A stretch of 42,994 nt of DNA from Candidatus Parvarchaeota archaeon (GCA_023380585.1 JAMCRN010000021.1:1-42994); one strand, 5' to 3'; numbered from the stretch's first letter, positions 23,876-31,830 are shown. Notes: generated from the sequence alone by a model not told the origin. Numbers and translations are program-made.

Positions 23876-24973
23876 TTAGGGAGAGACCCAGTTCACGTTT
23901 ACTGCGACACCATTGTTATTGTTGCCTGAATAATCATTCGCATTACCGTCCAATGGCCACCATCCTATAAGACCAGCATTTGTTATTGGAGCTCCCCCAA
24001 AACCGCTCTTATATAGATCTTGAATTTGATTTGTAGATAAGGTTGTATTATAAATCTGCACATCAAATATATCGCCTGTAAAATATTGATTTGATTCGTG
24101 CTGACCAGTCGGATCCGAACCTATCGTAACATAATCAAATGTGCCTGAGGGAGAATATGTACCACCACTGCTCACCGTGCTTTGATTAACGTATAACTCT
24201 TGAAAAGAAGAAGTGGCAGAATATGTTATTGCACTAAAATACCATCTTCCAAAAGTGGCAGAAAGTCCTAGGATCGGAGGACCATTTATCCATGAATAAA
24301 TATAACCTGCTCCAGAATTATTATATCCAAGAAATGGGGTTGACCAGCCCCCACATGTTGGTGAAGTACATATATTCGCTATCGTGCCGCCAAAACTAGC
24401 CGGACTATAAACCCAAGCAACTACGGTAAACGCGTGATTAGTTCCCAACCACGAACCTACGGGAGCGTAAATATAAGCATTGTTGCCGTTAAAATTAGCT
24501 ACTGTCCCTTGGGATACCGTCTTGCCTGTAATCGTCCCTGAGGAGATATATGGACCTGGTAAGGTCTGTCCAGGCTCTGTATATGTGACAGAGACCTTAT
24601 TTGAATAGCTTAAGCCAGAGGTATTGGAGCATGAATCAGCTACGACGAAGTAAGACGAACTGCCAGGAGAAACAGTTGTGGAGAAATTCGCGGATACTGG
24701 TTTGCCGTTTTGATTTGTAGTATTTATTTTTGTTATTTGGATAGGGACACCAAGAGAATCGCTTAGAGATAGCACGAGACCTCCTCCCGGGAAACATTGG
24801 GCTGAAACGGTTCCTAAACCGGCGAAGCCGGTTATTGTCGCTGATATGCTTGAAGAAGGAGAAAAGATACCTAAGGAGTATAAGACTGCAGCTACGATGA
24901 CTATTATGAGAATAGCCCAGCCATAAGTCATCATGTACTCTAATGCTGACTGGGATTTGTGCGTCAGGCTCAT
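23876..24973 (-). CDS. Pilin-like surface protein, LamG/ConA-like paralogue 3
   Basis: The 365-residue protein has the same first 40 residues as the gene at 16166 (MSLTHKSQSALEYMMTYGWAI and the following helix), and a linker with VTYTEPGQTLPGPYISSG. Its LamG-like domain contains AFTVVAWVYSPASFGG, DIFDVQIYNTTLSTNQIQDLYKSG and the ending GWWPLDGNANDYSGNNNNG. Both ends match the 16166 paralogue closely while the centre differs, the pattern expected from recombination that swaps the exposed domain. Its promoter is the right arm of the inverted repeat. The 226 bp between this gene's stop and the start of paralogue 2 (23650-23875) hold no gene I can support. Confidence 0.82.
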   Translation of the reverse strand: MSLTHKSQSALEYMMTYGWAILIIVIVAAVLYSLGIFSPSSSISATITGFAGLGTVSAQCFPGGGLVLSLSDSLGVPIQITKINTTNQNGKPVSANFSTTVSPGSSSYFVVADSCSNTSGLSYSNKVSVTYTEPGQTLPGPYISSGTITGKTVSQGTVANFNGNNAYIYAPVGSWLGTNHAFTVVAWVYSPASFGGTIANICTSPTCGGWSTPFLGYNNSGAGYIYSWINGPPILGLSATFGRWYFSAITYSATSSFQELYVNQSTVSSGGTYSPSGTFDYVTIGSDPTGQHESNQYFTGDIFDVQIYNTTLSTNQIQDLYKSGFGGAPITNAGLIGWWPLDGNANDYSGNNNNGVAVNVNWVSP

Positions 24974-25067
24974 ATAATAGAGAAATAGAGAGAGTAAATA
25001 AATACTTTCATCCTTCTAATGAAGTAAACAATAAAATAGTGCCATTTCTTTGAGATAGCATTATCCC
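24974..25067 (-). repeat. Right arm of long inverted repeat: promoter of LamG paralogue 3
   Basis: This is the inverted counterpart of 16072-16165, with 91 of 94 positions identical. The noncoding arm is better conserved than the adjacent signal-peptide codons, which have several synonymous differences. The outer edge is 10 nt from the tRNA-Val discriminator base, mirroring the geometry at tRNA-Trp. Confidence 0.85.
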
Positions 25068-25077
25068 CTGTTAATAG

Positions 25078-25150
25078 TGGGCCCAGGGAGATTCGAACTC
25101 CCGACCTTCTGCGTGTAAGGCAGACGTCATGACCGCTAGACCATAGGCCC
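25078..25150 (-). tRNA. tRNA-Val (anticodon TAC)
   Basis: On the minus strand the acceptor GGGCCTA pairs with TGGGCCC (one G-T pair), with discriminator A at 25078. Anticodon stem TCTGC/GCAGA encloses CTTACAC, giving TAC. T arm CGGGAG-TTCGAAT-CTCCC type. No intron and no encoded CCA. Confidence 0.94.
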
Positions 25151-25280
25151 TCAAAACCATAAGAGACCGCCATTATTTAACGATTTTCCTCATAAGAGGA
25201 TGTAAACAGCGGGCAGATAAAAACACTATGTCATACAAAAATAAAGATTTTTATTCTAAGCGACATTTAATGATTTCTGA

Positions 25281-25354
25281 GGACTCGTAGCTCAAGCTGG
25301 TAGAGCAACTGGCTCTTAACCAGTTGGTTGGGGGTTCAAATCCCCTCGAGTCCA
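25281..25354 (+). tRNA. tRNA-Lys (anticodon CTT)
   Basis: Acceptor GGACTCG pairs with CGAGTCC, with discriminator A 25354. Anticodon stem ACTGG/CCAGT encloses CTCTTAA, giving CTT. T arm GGGGG-TTCAAAT-CCCCT with one wobble. No intron, no encoded CCA. An AT-rich TTTATTCTAA-type box lies upstream. Confidence 0.95.
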
Positions 25355-25402
25355 ATAGCCGATTATTATGCCCTCATTGCATATATCCCTCTTGTACTTG
25401 TC

Positions 25403-25951
25403 TTATCGTATGCTCACTGTCCTTATCATATCTCCTATGACTACATATCCAAAATCGTTGTATACGTTTCGCCTTTTGCTCATTGTCCCGGCGCATATCG
25501 ATTTTATAAACCAGAAGTACCTCAGTGCGTGAGCATGGCCTACAACCAGCGTCTCATTCAAAAGATGCATGCGCATCCTGGTATATAAACAGAATAGTAC
25601 TAGCGGCAGGTCTTTGTTTATACTTTTAAGGAACTTTGCAAGAATGTACGTCATATGCTCGTTCCCTATCTGGAATTGATGTCCATGCAAGAATACAAAC
25701 TTCCTCCCATATACGGATACGCGATAGACCTCTACCCCCATGTCCGTGACATCTCCGTCGCCTTTTATGAATATTGTCTCGCCATGAAAAACATCCTTCA
25801 TCAAAGAAAGAAATCTTTTTGTCCATCCCCTTGTCGTGATAGTATCACCAAGGAAAACTATTCTGTCTGGGCCCTCCTTTCTTATGGCTTTTTTCACTTT
25901 TCTGAAATCGCATTCCGGGAAATGCAGGTCCGAAAACACCAAGATCTTCAT
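25403..25951 (-). CDS. Calcineurin-like metallophosphoesterase
   Basis: The 182-residue protein shows the two-metal phosphoesterase motifs in order: SDLHFPE (7-13), FLGDTI (33-38), KGDGD (64-68, the GN[HD] position), HGHQF (89-93) and GHAHA (138-142). It resembles small archaeal YfcE/MJ0936-type phosphodiesterases; substrate unknown. The start at 25951 lies 42 bp from the divergent dephospho-CoA kinase gene, and the two share an AT-rich intergenic promoter region. Confidence 0.88.
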   Translation of the reverse strand: MKILVFSDLHFPECDFRKVKKAIRKEGPDRIVFLGDTITTRGWTKRFLSLMKDVFHGETIFIKGDGDVTDMGVEVYRVSVYGRKFVFLHGHQFQIGNEHMTYILAKFLKSINKDLPLVLFCLYTRMRMHLLNETLVVGHAHALRYFWFIKSICAGTMSKRRNVYNDFGYVVIGDMIRTVSIR

Positions 25952-25993
25952 ATCTCCAGTGATTTAATATATTTCAAATATGTATATATTACT

Positions 25994-26536
25994 ATGGACC
26001 TCAAGCCAGGGGAAGCGTTTCTATTGCCAGAACATATGCGTTATAAGCTCAAAGCCCCGTTCGGGAAGGTCTTAAGCGAACAAAAAGCCATAGGCATACT
26101 GGAGGATTCAAAGCCGTTTCTAATAACCGTGGGAGACGTAGTCACAAAGACTGTCATCCTGGCCGGACTTAAGCCGGGCCTTGCTGTGTTCGATTCAAAG
26201 ACAAGGAGGAGTAGGGAAAAAGACGACTATCTGCTGGATTTTTATAAATCCAAAGAAGCAGTAAAAAATCCGCCTGGGCACATAACATACGAATTATGGC
26301 ACAAGGTAGGTGCCGCGCTTGCGCAGAGGACTGAATCTCATATCTTCGTGGATGGGGAAGAAGACCTTGCCGCGATCCCATGTGTGCTCATGGGAAGGAC
26401 AGGCGATGTTCTTCTCTATGGTGTGCCGGATTCAGGCATAGGTTTAGTCCAGATAAACAACGTAGCAAAGGACATCGCATATAATCTACTCAGGATGATG
26501 TACGTGGAGGATACCAATAAAAGCCATCAAAAATAG
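25994..26536 (+). CDS. GTP-dependent dephospho-CoA kinase (DUF359)
   Basis: Start ATG 25994 gives 180 residues; the longer upstream frame is antisense to the phosphoesterase. The family motifs are visible: VGDVVTKTVILAGLKPGLAVFDSKTRR, NPPGHITYELW, VDGEEDLAAIPCVL and YGVPDSGIGLV. This archaeal enzyme performs the last step of CoA synthesis using GTP (characterised in Thermococcus). Here the family's usual D-x-K-T-x-R is DSKTRR. It is followed 13 nt later by an EF-Tu-like gene in the same direction. Confidence 0.9.
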   Translation: MDLKPGEAFLLPEHMRYKLKAPFGKVLSEQKAIGILEDSKPFLITVGDVVTKTVILAGLKPGLAVFDSKTRRSREKDDYLLDFYKSKEAVKNPPGHITYELWHKVGAALAQRTESHIFVDGEEDLAAIPCVLMGRTGDVLLYGVPDSGIGLVQINNVAKDIAYNLLRMMYVEDTNKSHQK

Positions 26537-26549
26537 ATAATATCTTTAT

Positions 26550-27464
26550 ATGGCAGTGGGTCTGTTTTCTTCAGAGAGTCTAAGTGAGAAATCAGTACAG
26601 AAGATATTCTCAAGGAAACTTGATTCCATAAACGGCATACAGATGTACGTCGGAAAGAAAGGTGAGGTAATCCTGTTCCCGACCGAATATCCTTCATCCA
26701 TTAATCCGCTTGTAAGGGCTATATCCTCCGTCAACTCTGCGGTTTTCATTGTAAACCGGCAGATAACCGGCCTAGACGCAGAATTGGCAGTCGCCATAGA
26801 AAACTCAAAGATAGAAAGAGGCATCGTACTTTATTCCGTTGATTCTGACATGGATTCGTTTTCCAGATATTTTCGGGGTTACAAGGTGGGTTCTTTCGAA
26901 AAAATCAGCCTTTCTGATTTCTCCGGCTGCGAGGAAACAGTGTATGGTCCTTCTTCTTTTAAGTATGCATCCATAGACAAGCATTTCATAGTAAAGGGCA
27001 TAGGGAGCGTGATTATAGGCTTTGACCTTGCAGGAGAGATAAAGAAAGGCGACAGGATGTTTCTTCTCCCTTCATTAAAGGAAGTCAGTGTGAAGAGCAT
27101 CCAGGTAATGGACAAAGACACGGCGTCATGTCTTCCCGGGCAGCACGTAGGGCTGGCTCTCAACAATGCCTCGCAGTCAGACATAGAATCCAATTACGGC
27201 GTCTCCTCTTCGAATGAGATAAGCGAGGATTACGATGTCTCATTGGAAATGTCTGAATTCTACAAGGAAAACGACATTTACAGCAGAGACCTGGCCTGCG
27301 CAGTCTACGGCAACGACTTCAGTCTTCGTCTTAAAAAAGACCAGGGAGGCTTGCATGCAAGGTTCAATAAAAAGGCACTGAAAACGACGGATAAACTGCT
27401 ATTGGCTGACCCGAGTCTCCCGCCAGGCAGGAACAGGGTCTTAGGAAGCATAAGAATCCTGTAA
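26550..27464 (+). CDS. EF-Tu-domain-2-like protein with degenerate GTPase region
   Basis: The 304-residue protein has a central segment typical of domain 2 of translational GTPases (FIVKGIGSVIIGFDLAGEIKKGDRMFLLP, about residues 148-176, then the CLPGQHVGLALNN loop). The N-terminal region resembles the shape of a G domain (AVFIVNRQITGLDAELAVAIENS), but has no P-loop, DxxG or NKxD, so it should not bind GTP. Archaea have such SelB/EF-1-alpha-like paralogues of unknown role. It lies between CoA kinase and an unknown Rossmann-like protein. Confidence 0.65.
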   Translation: MAVGLFSSESLSEKSVQKIFSRKLDSINGIQMYVGKKGEVILFPTEYPSSINPLVRAISSVNSAVFIVNRQITGLDAELAVAIENSKIERGIVLYSVDSDMDSFSRYFRGYKVGSFEKISLSDFSGCEETVYGPSSFKYASIDKHFIVKGIGSVIIGFDLAGEIKKGDRMFLLPSLKEVSVKSIQVMDKDTASCLPGQHVGLALNNASQSDIESNYGVSSSNEISEDYDVSLEMSEFYKENDIYSRDLACAVYGNDFSLRLKKDQGGLHARFNKKALKTTDKLLLADPSLPPGRNRVLGSIRIL

Positions 27465-27543
27465 ACCATGCGAATAAAACAACAGTCTCTGTCAGCAGGT
27501 CTTAAAACTATTTATACCGGTTGTTCTCTTGTTTAATCCAATT

Positions 27544-28179
27544 ATGGCAGGCAGGATATACAGCGTATACGATTCTGATAGGAACGAGGGAATGGGGGTA
27601 TTCTATCCAGTGTCCAACGAGATGGCAGAATCTAAAGACATGGAGAAGAGTGTCCGCGGTCTTGACGGTTACATAGGTATATGCGGAGGAGGTACTCAGA
27701 ACATCAGTATATTATCCAGATTGTCAAGGCACAATGATCTGGAAAAGATAGTGCTTGTCGACAGGAATTACGATCAGCTTGAGAACTTCCGAAAAGTCTC
27801 TGAGATATTCAATTCAAGCGAGGATTCTAAAGCATACCGAGAAAAATTGAAGAAGCATTTCCTCAGTTCAAAAGGCTATTTAAGCGGATACTCTTCCACA
27901 GTGATAGACTCGATGGAAAAGCCTGTCCTAAAAGACGATACGGTAGTGAAGCTAGTCAATTCAGACATATACAGCTATCTTGGGAAGAAAAAGAAGGCAG
28001 GCTCATACGCGATCTACATGTCGAATGCTATCAGGATACCGGCAGACTTGAAATACACGCTGAATGCGCTTTCGGCGGACGATGAGATAAAAGACGGCTC
28101 AATCCTAATATTGGCTGACCAGACCCTTAAGAACTATTATCTATTGAAAAAAGAAGGCAGGAGGTTCGCTACCTTCTGA
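27544..28179 (+). CDS. Unknown protein with Rossmann/methyltransferase-like glycine motif
   Basis: ATG 27544 is chosen over TTG 27529 because a TATTTATACC box lies about 30 nt upstream. The 211-residue protein contains YIGICGGGTQNISILSRL (about 43-60), followed by a strand ending in Asp (IVLVDRNYDQLENF). This pattern fits a SAM-binding or dinucleotide-binding Rossmann fold. Later segments (VKLVNSDIYSYLG, then SYAIYMSNAI) match the downstream strands of a methyltransferase. I cannot name the family or substrate. Convergent with the epimerase gene 9 bp downstream. Confidence 0.6.
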   Translation: MAGRIYSVYDSDRNEGMGVFYPVSNEMAESKDMEKSVRGLDGYIGICGGGTQNISILSRLSRHNDLEKIVLVDRNYDQLENFRKVSEIFNSSEDSKAYREKLKKHFLSSKGYLSGYSSTVIDSMEKPVLKDDTVVKLVNSDIYSYLGKKKKAGSYAIYMSNAIRIPADLKYTLNALSADDEIKDGSILILADQTLKNYYLLKKEGRRFATF

Positions 28180-28188
28180 TACCAGGGA

Positions 28189-29121
28189 TCATTTTACGTC
28201 GGGTATGTCGTATTCATGCATCTTTCTATAATATCCAAAAGAATGTCTTATTCCAGTGAGCAGGTCGACTTTAGCCCTGAATCCAAGTATCGACTCCGTC
28301 TTTCTTGTATCAGCTTCGACAACGTCCACATAGTTTTTTACAGGATTGGACACGTACTTCAGGCGCACATCGTCGTCCACGATCGAATTTATCATCTCAG
28401 CTGCCTGATTAAGAGAATATGATCTCCCGGTCCCGACATTGAATATGCCTGTAGCACCCTTCTTCAGAGCCGCCATGTTCGCGTCCACAACGTCGTTTAC
28501 ATGCACAAAATCGCGTCTCTGCGTCCCGTCTCCATATATGGACATTGGTTTTTTCTTCAGCGACTTCCATATCATCTGCGTTATCAGGTTAGCGTAGGCG
28601 CCTTTGCTCTGCTCTCCATCCCCGTACACGCTGAAGTATCTTAGCCCGCAGTACTTTACTCCGAACATCTGGTGATAAAGCTCTGCCAGCCTTTCCATAT
28701 AATACCTAGTTTCGGTGTAAAAGTCCTTTATCATAGCGCCCATAGTCTCCTTGTGTGGAGGTTTATGGCCGTTGTAAATCGAAGAAGTGGATGCGAATAT
28801 CAGCCTAGAATCGTTTTTCTTGCAGAACTCCAGCACATTTATGAAGTCGTTTATCGCTTTCCCAATAAGGAGAGGGTCGGCCCTGTACAAAGGGCTGGAT
28901 GAATAGACTCCTTCATGGAAGACTACGTCTACATATGGCAACCTCCTTATTTCCCCCGAGTCTGCCTTTAATATGCTGTATTTAAGGTCTATGTTGTCCA
29001 GGTTACTTATATCGCCAGTGCTGAAATTGTCTATTACCGTGACCTTGTATCCTTTCTCTACAAGCGTTTTTACGATGTGAGAGCCTATGAAGCCGGCGCC
29101 ACCTGTCACTATCGCTTTCAT
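28189..29121 (-). CDS. NAD-dependent sugar-nucleotide epimerase/dehydratase (extended SDR)
   Basis: The 310-residue protein has the N-terminal TGGAGFIGSH (6-15), the acidic VIDNFSTG (29-36), the STSSIY Ser/Thr site (111-116), and GLRYFSVYG followed by GDGTQRRDFVHVNDVV, all of the GalE/heptose-epimerase type. The catalytic YxxxK reads Y135-T-E-T-R139, with Arg replacing Lys (codon AGG). Family members epimerise or dehydrate UDP-, GDP- or ADP-sugars, here presumably for glycan precursors. The Arg may lower activity or mark a changed reaction. A sequencing or assembly error cannot be excluded, since AAG to AGG is a single change. Confidence 0.85.
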   Translation of the reverse strand: MKAIVTGGAGFIGSHIVKTLVEKGYKVTVIDNFSTGDISNLDNIDLKYSILKADSGEIRRLPYVDVVFHEGVYSSSPLYRADPLLIGKAINDFINVLEFCKKNDSRLIFASTSSIYNGHKPPHKETMGAMIKDFYTETRYYMERLAELYHQMFGVKYCGLRYFSVYGDGEQSKGAYANLITQMIWKSLKKKPMSIYGDGTQRRDFVHVNDVVDANMAALKKGATGIFNVGTGRSYSLNQAAEMINSIVDDDVRLKYVSNPVKNYVDVVEADTRKTESILGFRAKVDLLTGIRHSFGYYRKMHEYDIPDVK

Positions 29122-29175
29122 ATGAAAATTAAGATATGTACGTTTAAAAGCCTTAATCAGAAAATAATGCGTATA

Positions 29176-29904
29176 TCATCTCAAGAAATACGGTTCAAGG
29201 TCCTCCGCGTTGACTATCGGCTTCTCCAGTTTTTTTGCGTCGTCTATCGCTATCCTCTGGCATGCGGTGTTTATGAATATGTCCACATCCCTGAATTCGT
29301 TCAGTCTTTGGAAATTTACCTCGTCAAAGACTACGGAAAAGACCTTCTTCCCCTTCTTCTTCATGGCTTCCTTGAGCATGCCGACGCCATAAGTCTGTCC
29401 TGCCTTTGTGCTTTCTAAAAACATCACCCTCTCTGCCACAAGTGCGGAGCCTATCCCCTGGAGTATGCTTTTTCTATAATGTTCGGCTGTCTTCTCGTCT
29501 ATCACGTCTATCTGCCCGCTTTCTATGTCGACGTTTATCACCTTCTTGCCGAATTTTATCGGGATTCCCAGGACGTGGAACATCCCCTGTGTGAACGCTA
29601 GAGTAACGTCGCAATCTTCGCACTCTGCAGCGTATACGTCGCATCCGAGTATCTGCCCCGGGTGTTGCGCTCTGTATGGTGATCTCTTTATTATGAGCTC
29701 CTTGCCCTCTATCTTCTTTGCGAATTCCTGCATTTGGTCTAGATACTGCACAGAAGCCACAAGGTTTATCTTCTTGTATCCGGAGAGGGCGGCCTCCAGC
29801 TTTTTGAAAAGGTCCTCGCTGATGCCTCCTCTATACCTGGCTTCTACGAACATCGTGTCCATGTCTTTACTTTTGGTGGGAACGTATATAAATACTGTTA
29901 TCAT
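29176..29904 (-). CDS. dph2: Dph2-like diphthamide synthase lacking the first domain
   Basis: The 242-residue protein matches domains 2 and 3 of archaeal Dph2, the radical-SAM-like enzyme that transfers a 3-amino-3-carboxypropyl group to a His of EF2. It has HPGQILGCDV (Cys88), AFTQGMFHVLGIPI, STKAGQTYG and the C-terminal INTACQRIAIDDA (Cys215). The usual first domain of about 100 residues, with its CYGACD-type Cys, is absent; the upstream DNA is the divergent S6e gene. Two extra Cys (Cys95 and Cys98, in ECEDC) follow Cys88 and might supply the missing cluster ligand. The start retains the conserved IYVPTKSK strand, so this is not simply a mis-chosen start. Confidence 0.75.
   Translation of the reverse strand: MITVFIYVPTKSKDMDTMFVEARYRGGISEDLFKKLEAALSGYKKINLVASVQYLDQMQEFAKKIEGKELIIKRSPYRAQHPGQILGCDVYAAECEDCDVTLAFTQGMFHVLGIPIKFGKKVINVDIESGQIDVIDEKTAEHYRKSILQGIGSALVAERVMFLESTKAGQTYGVGMLKEAMKKKGKKVFSVVFDEVNFQRLNEFRDVDIFINTACQRIAIDDAKKLEKPIVNAEDLEPYFLR
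29882..29893 (+). promoter_or_regulatory. TATA box for S6e inside the first codons of dph2
   Basis: GTATATAAATAC lies about 25-30 nt upstream of the S6e ATG at 29915. Because dph2 starts on the other strand at 29904, this promoter element lies inside the dph2 coding sequence. Confidence 0.6.
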
Positions 29905-29914
29905 ACCATAAGTT

Positions 29915-30301
29915 ATGGAAATAAAACTCGTGATAAATGATCCAAAATCCGGTAAGTCTTACAACAAGACGCTATCCCAGGAAGAATCAGAGACTCTGCT
30001 CGGGAAAAAGATCGGAGAGGAGACGGACCTTTCGTTCATAGGACTTGACGGTTACTCAGGTATGATAAGCGGCGGAAGCTACATGACCGGTACTCCGATG
30101 ATGAAAAGCGCAGACGGTACCGGGCTCAAGAGAATACTTACTTCCAGAGGGTTCGGGAACAGGCGCAATGTGCGTCTGAGGAAAAGCGTTGCAGGCAACA
30201 CTTTCAGCCAGTTCTCTTCCCAAGTTGACATAAAAATAACAAAATATGGGGAGAAAACCCTAGAGGAGATATTCCCGCAGAAAAAAGAGAACAATGGTTG
30301 A
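29915..30301 (+). CDS. rps6e: Ribosomal protein S6e
   Basis: The 128-residue protein begins MEIKLVINDPKSGKSYNKTL and has LLGKKIGEE, FIGLDGYSGMISGGSYMTGTPM and RKSVAGNTFS, the core of archaeal S6e, a small-subunit protein. It lacks the phosphorylated tail of eukaryotic S6, as usual in archaea. Its 3' end overlaps aIF2-gamma by 8 bp. The S6e-aIF2-gamma-PIN order is a conserved archaeal translation cluster. Confidence 0.94.
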   Translation: MEIKLVINDPKSGKSYNKTLSQEESETLLGKKIGEETDLSFIGLDGYSGMISGGSYMTGTPMMKSADGTGLKRILTSRGFGNRRNVRLRKSVAGNTFSQFSSQVDIKITKYGEKTLEEIFPQKKENNG

Positions 30302-31487
30302 AGACATAATAATAGACATTGTCGGAAGCTTCGCGGACGGCAAGACGACCCTAGTAAAGGCGATGACGCGTGAAACTACTTTAAGACACAGCGAAGAAAT
30401 AAAGAGAGGTATAACGATAAGGCTTGGATACGCGCATTTTATAGTCTACAGGTGCGGCTCATGCGGAAGATACAGCAGGACGGAAAAATGCGAATACTGC
30501 AACGGCGCATCATCACCGCATTACAGAGTGTCGATAATAGACTCTCCTGGGCATAAGACATTGATGACGATAATGCTAAGCGGCGCGTCCCTGGTTGACG
30601 GGGCTGTGCTTGTAATAGCCGCCAATCAGCCATGCCCGCAGCCGCAGACGCAGGAGCATCTCGAAGCGCTGAAGATAATAGGCATAAAGAACATGGTGGT
30701 CGCGCAGACCAAAGTCGACGTTGTCGGAGAGCAGAGGGCGAGACAGAGCTATTCGGAAATAAAGTCGTTCCTCTCTCAGAACGGACTGCATGACGTCCCT
30801 ATAATCCCAGTCTTTTCCATACAGGACATAAACATAGGCGAGCTGATCCAGTGGATAGGCAGATTCAAGATAGAAAAGGCGGACAGAGGCAATCAGACAG
30901 AGATGGTTGCGATAAGGAGCTTTGACATAAACAAGCCGGGCGCCGACATAAAGAAAATGAACGGGGCTGTCCTTGGAGGCGCTTTGAAGCAGGGAACGAT
31001 GTCCAAAGGAGACAGCGTGACTGTCTACCCAGGTGTCTTCATAAAAAACTCATGGAAACCATTGAACACGAAGATAGCCAGCATCCAGAGTGAATTTGGG
31101 GAAGAAAGCCGTGTAGGGCCAGGGTTGATGGTAGGCGTTAGGACAATGTTGGACCCGTCTCTTTCAAGACGCGACAACCTGGCCGGAAGCCTAGTCGTTG
31201 GCACTGACAGCAAACCGCTTTTTAAGAACAAAATATCGATCGAATATTCCGCTCTGGAGGAGAAAGAAAAACAGAAGTTCAAAAGACCTATACAGAGGAA
31301 CGAATCCGTATTGGTCAACGTACTGGCTTCCAAAGTGCTTGGTACGGTAACGTCCGTAAATGGAAGAAAAGTCACTATATTCCTAAACAATTCTTTTTTG
31401 CCGTATTTCCTGGGGGACAAGGCCATAATCTCCAGGAAAGTAGACAACATATGGGTCCTGGCAGGGGCCGGGACGATATATGATTAG
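30294..31487 (+). CDS. Translation initiation factor aIF2-gamma with divergent GTP motifs
   Basis: The 397-residue protein has the G domain, the zinc knuckle (Cys54, 57, 66, 69), DSPGH (83-87), LSGASLVDGAVLVIAANQPCPQPQTQEHLE, and the two C-terminal beta-barrels of aIF2-gamma. aIF2-gamma brings initiator Met-tRNA to the ribosome with GTP. G1 reads GSFADGKT (11-18) where the family has GHVDHGKT, so the Asp and His of the loop are altered. G4 reads TKVD (139-142) instead of NKID. The Lys and Thr of the P-loop remain. It overlaps S6e and the downstream PIN gene by 8 bp each, indicating one operon. Confidence 0.92.
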   Translation: MVEDIIIDIVGSFADGKTTLVKAMTRETTLRHSEEIKRGITIRLGYAHFIVYRCGSCGRYSRTEKCEYCNGASSPHYRVSIIDSPGHKTLMTIMLSGASLVDGAVLVIAANQPCPQPQTQEHLEALKIIGIKNMVVAQTKVDVVGEQRARQSYSEIKSFLSQNGLHDVPIIPVFSIQDINIGELIQWIGRFKIEKADRGNQTEMVAIRSFDINKPGADIKKMNGAVLGGALKQGTMSKGDSVTVYPGVFIKNSWKPLNTKIASIQSEFGEESRVGPGLMVGVRTMLDPSLSRRDNLAGSLVVGTDSKPLFKNKISIEYSALEEKEKQKFKRPIQRNESVLVNVLASKVLGTVTSVNGRKVTIFLNNSFLPYFLGDKAIISRKVDNIWVLAGAGTIYD

Positions 31488-31830
31488 GCTGCTGTTCGAT
31501 ACTAACTTACTGATATACTCATTCGATGACAAGACAGACATAAAAAGGCTGCTTGATTCCAGCATGACAGATTCGTACAGGCTTTATGCTCTACAGCAGT
31601 GCATCAATGAGCTCAAGACTATAGGAAGAAGGGACGTCGCAGCGTGGGCGGAAAGCTATGGATTTACCATCCTGGAAAAGGAGGACGGCAGAAAGGCGGA
31701 CGACATCCTGCTCGAAAAATCGAAGCAAGGTTTTCACATAGCTACTAATGACAAGGCTTTGTACTCCAAAGTCATAAAGCATGGCGGCAAGGCCGTGAAG
31801 TTTTCAGGCAGATTCATATCTGTACAGTAA
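31480..31830 (+). CDS. PIN-domain ribonuclease of the Fcf1/Utp24-like archaeal type
   Basis: The 116-residue protein has the PIN acidic residues: Asp7 in LLFDTNLLIY, Glu44 in CINELK, Asp74/75 in KADDILLEK and Asp91 in ATNDKALYSK. Archaeal PIN proteins next to aIF2-gamma are related to Fcf1, an rRNA-processing nuclease. No antitoxin gene is adjacent, which argues against a toxin role. Overlaps aIF2-gamma by 8 bp. Confidence 0.85.
   Translation: MIRLLFDTNLLIYSFDDKTDIKRLLDSSMTDSYRLYALQQCINELKTIGRRDVAAWAESYGFTILEKEDGRKADDILLEKSKQGFHIATNDKALYSKVIKHGGKAVKFSGRFISVQ

Noticed and set aside
16065-25080. Integrated plasmid or virus between tRNA-Trp and tRNA-Val
   Set aside because: No integrase, replication or capsid gene is seen, and neither tRNA 3' end is duplicated at the other border.
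31480-31830. VapC-type toxin
   Set aside because: No antitoxin gene is adjacent, and the overlap with aIF2-gamma in a translation operon fits the Fcf1-like housekeeping PIN protein.
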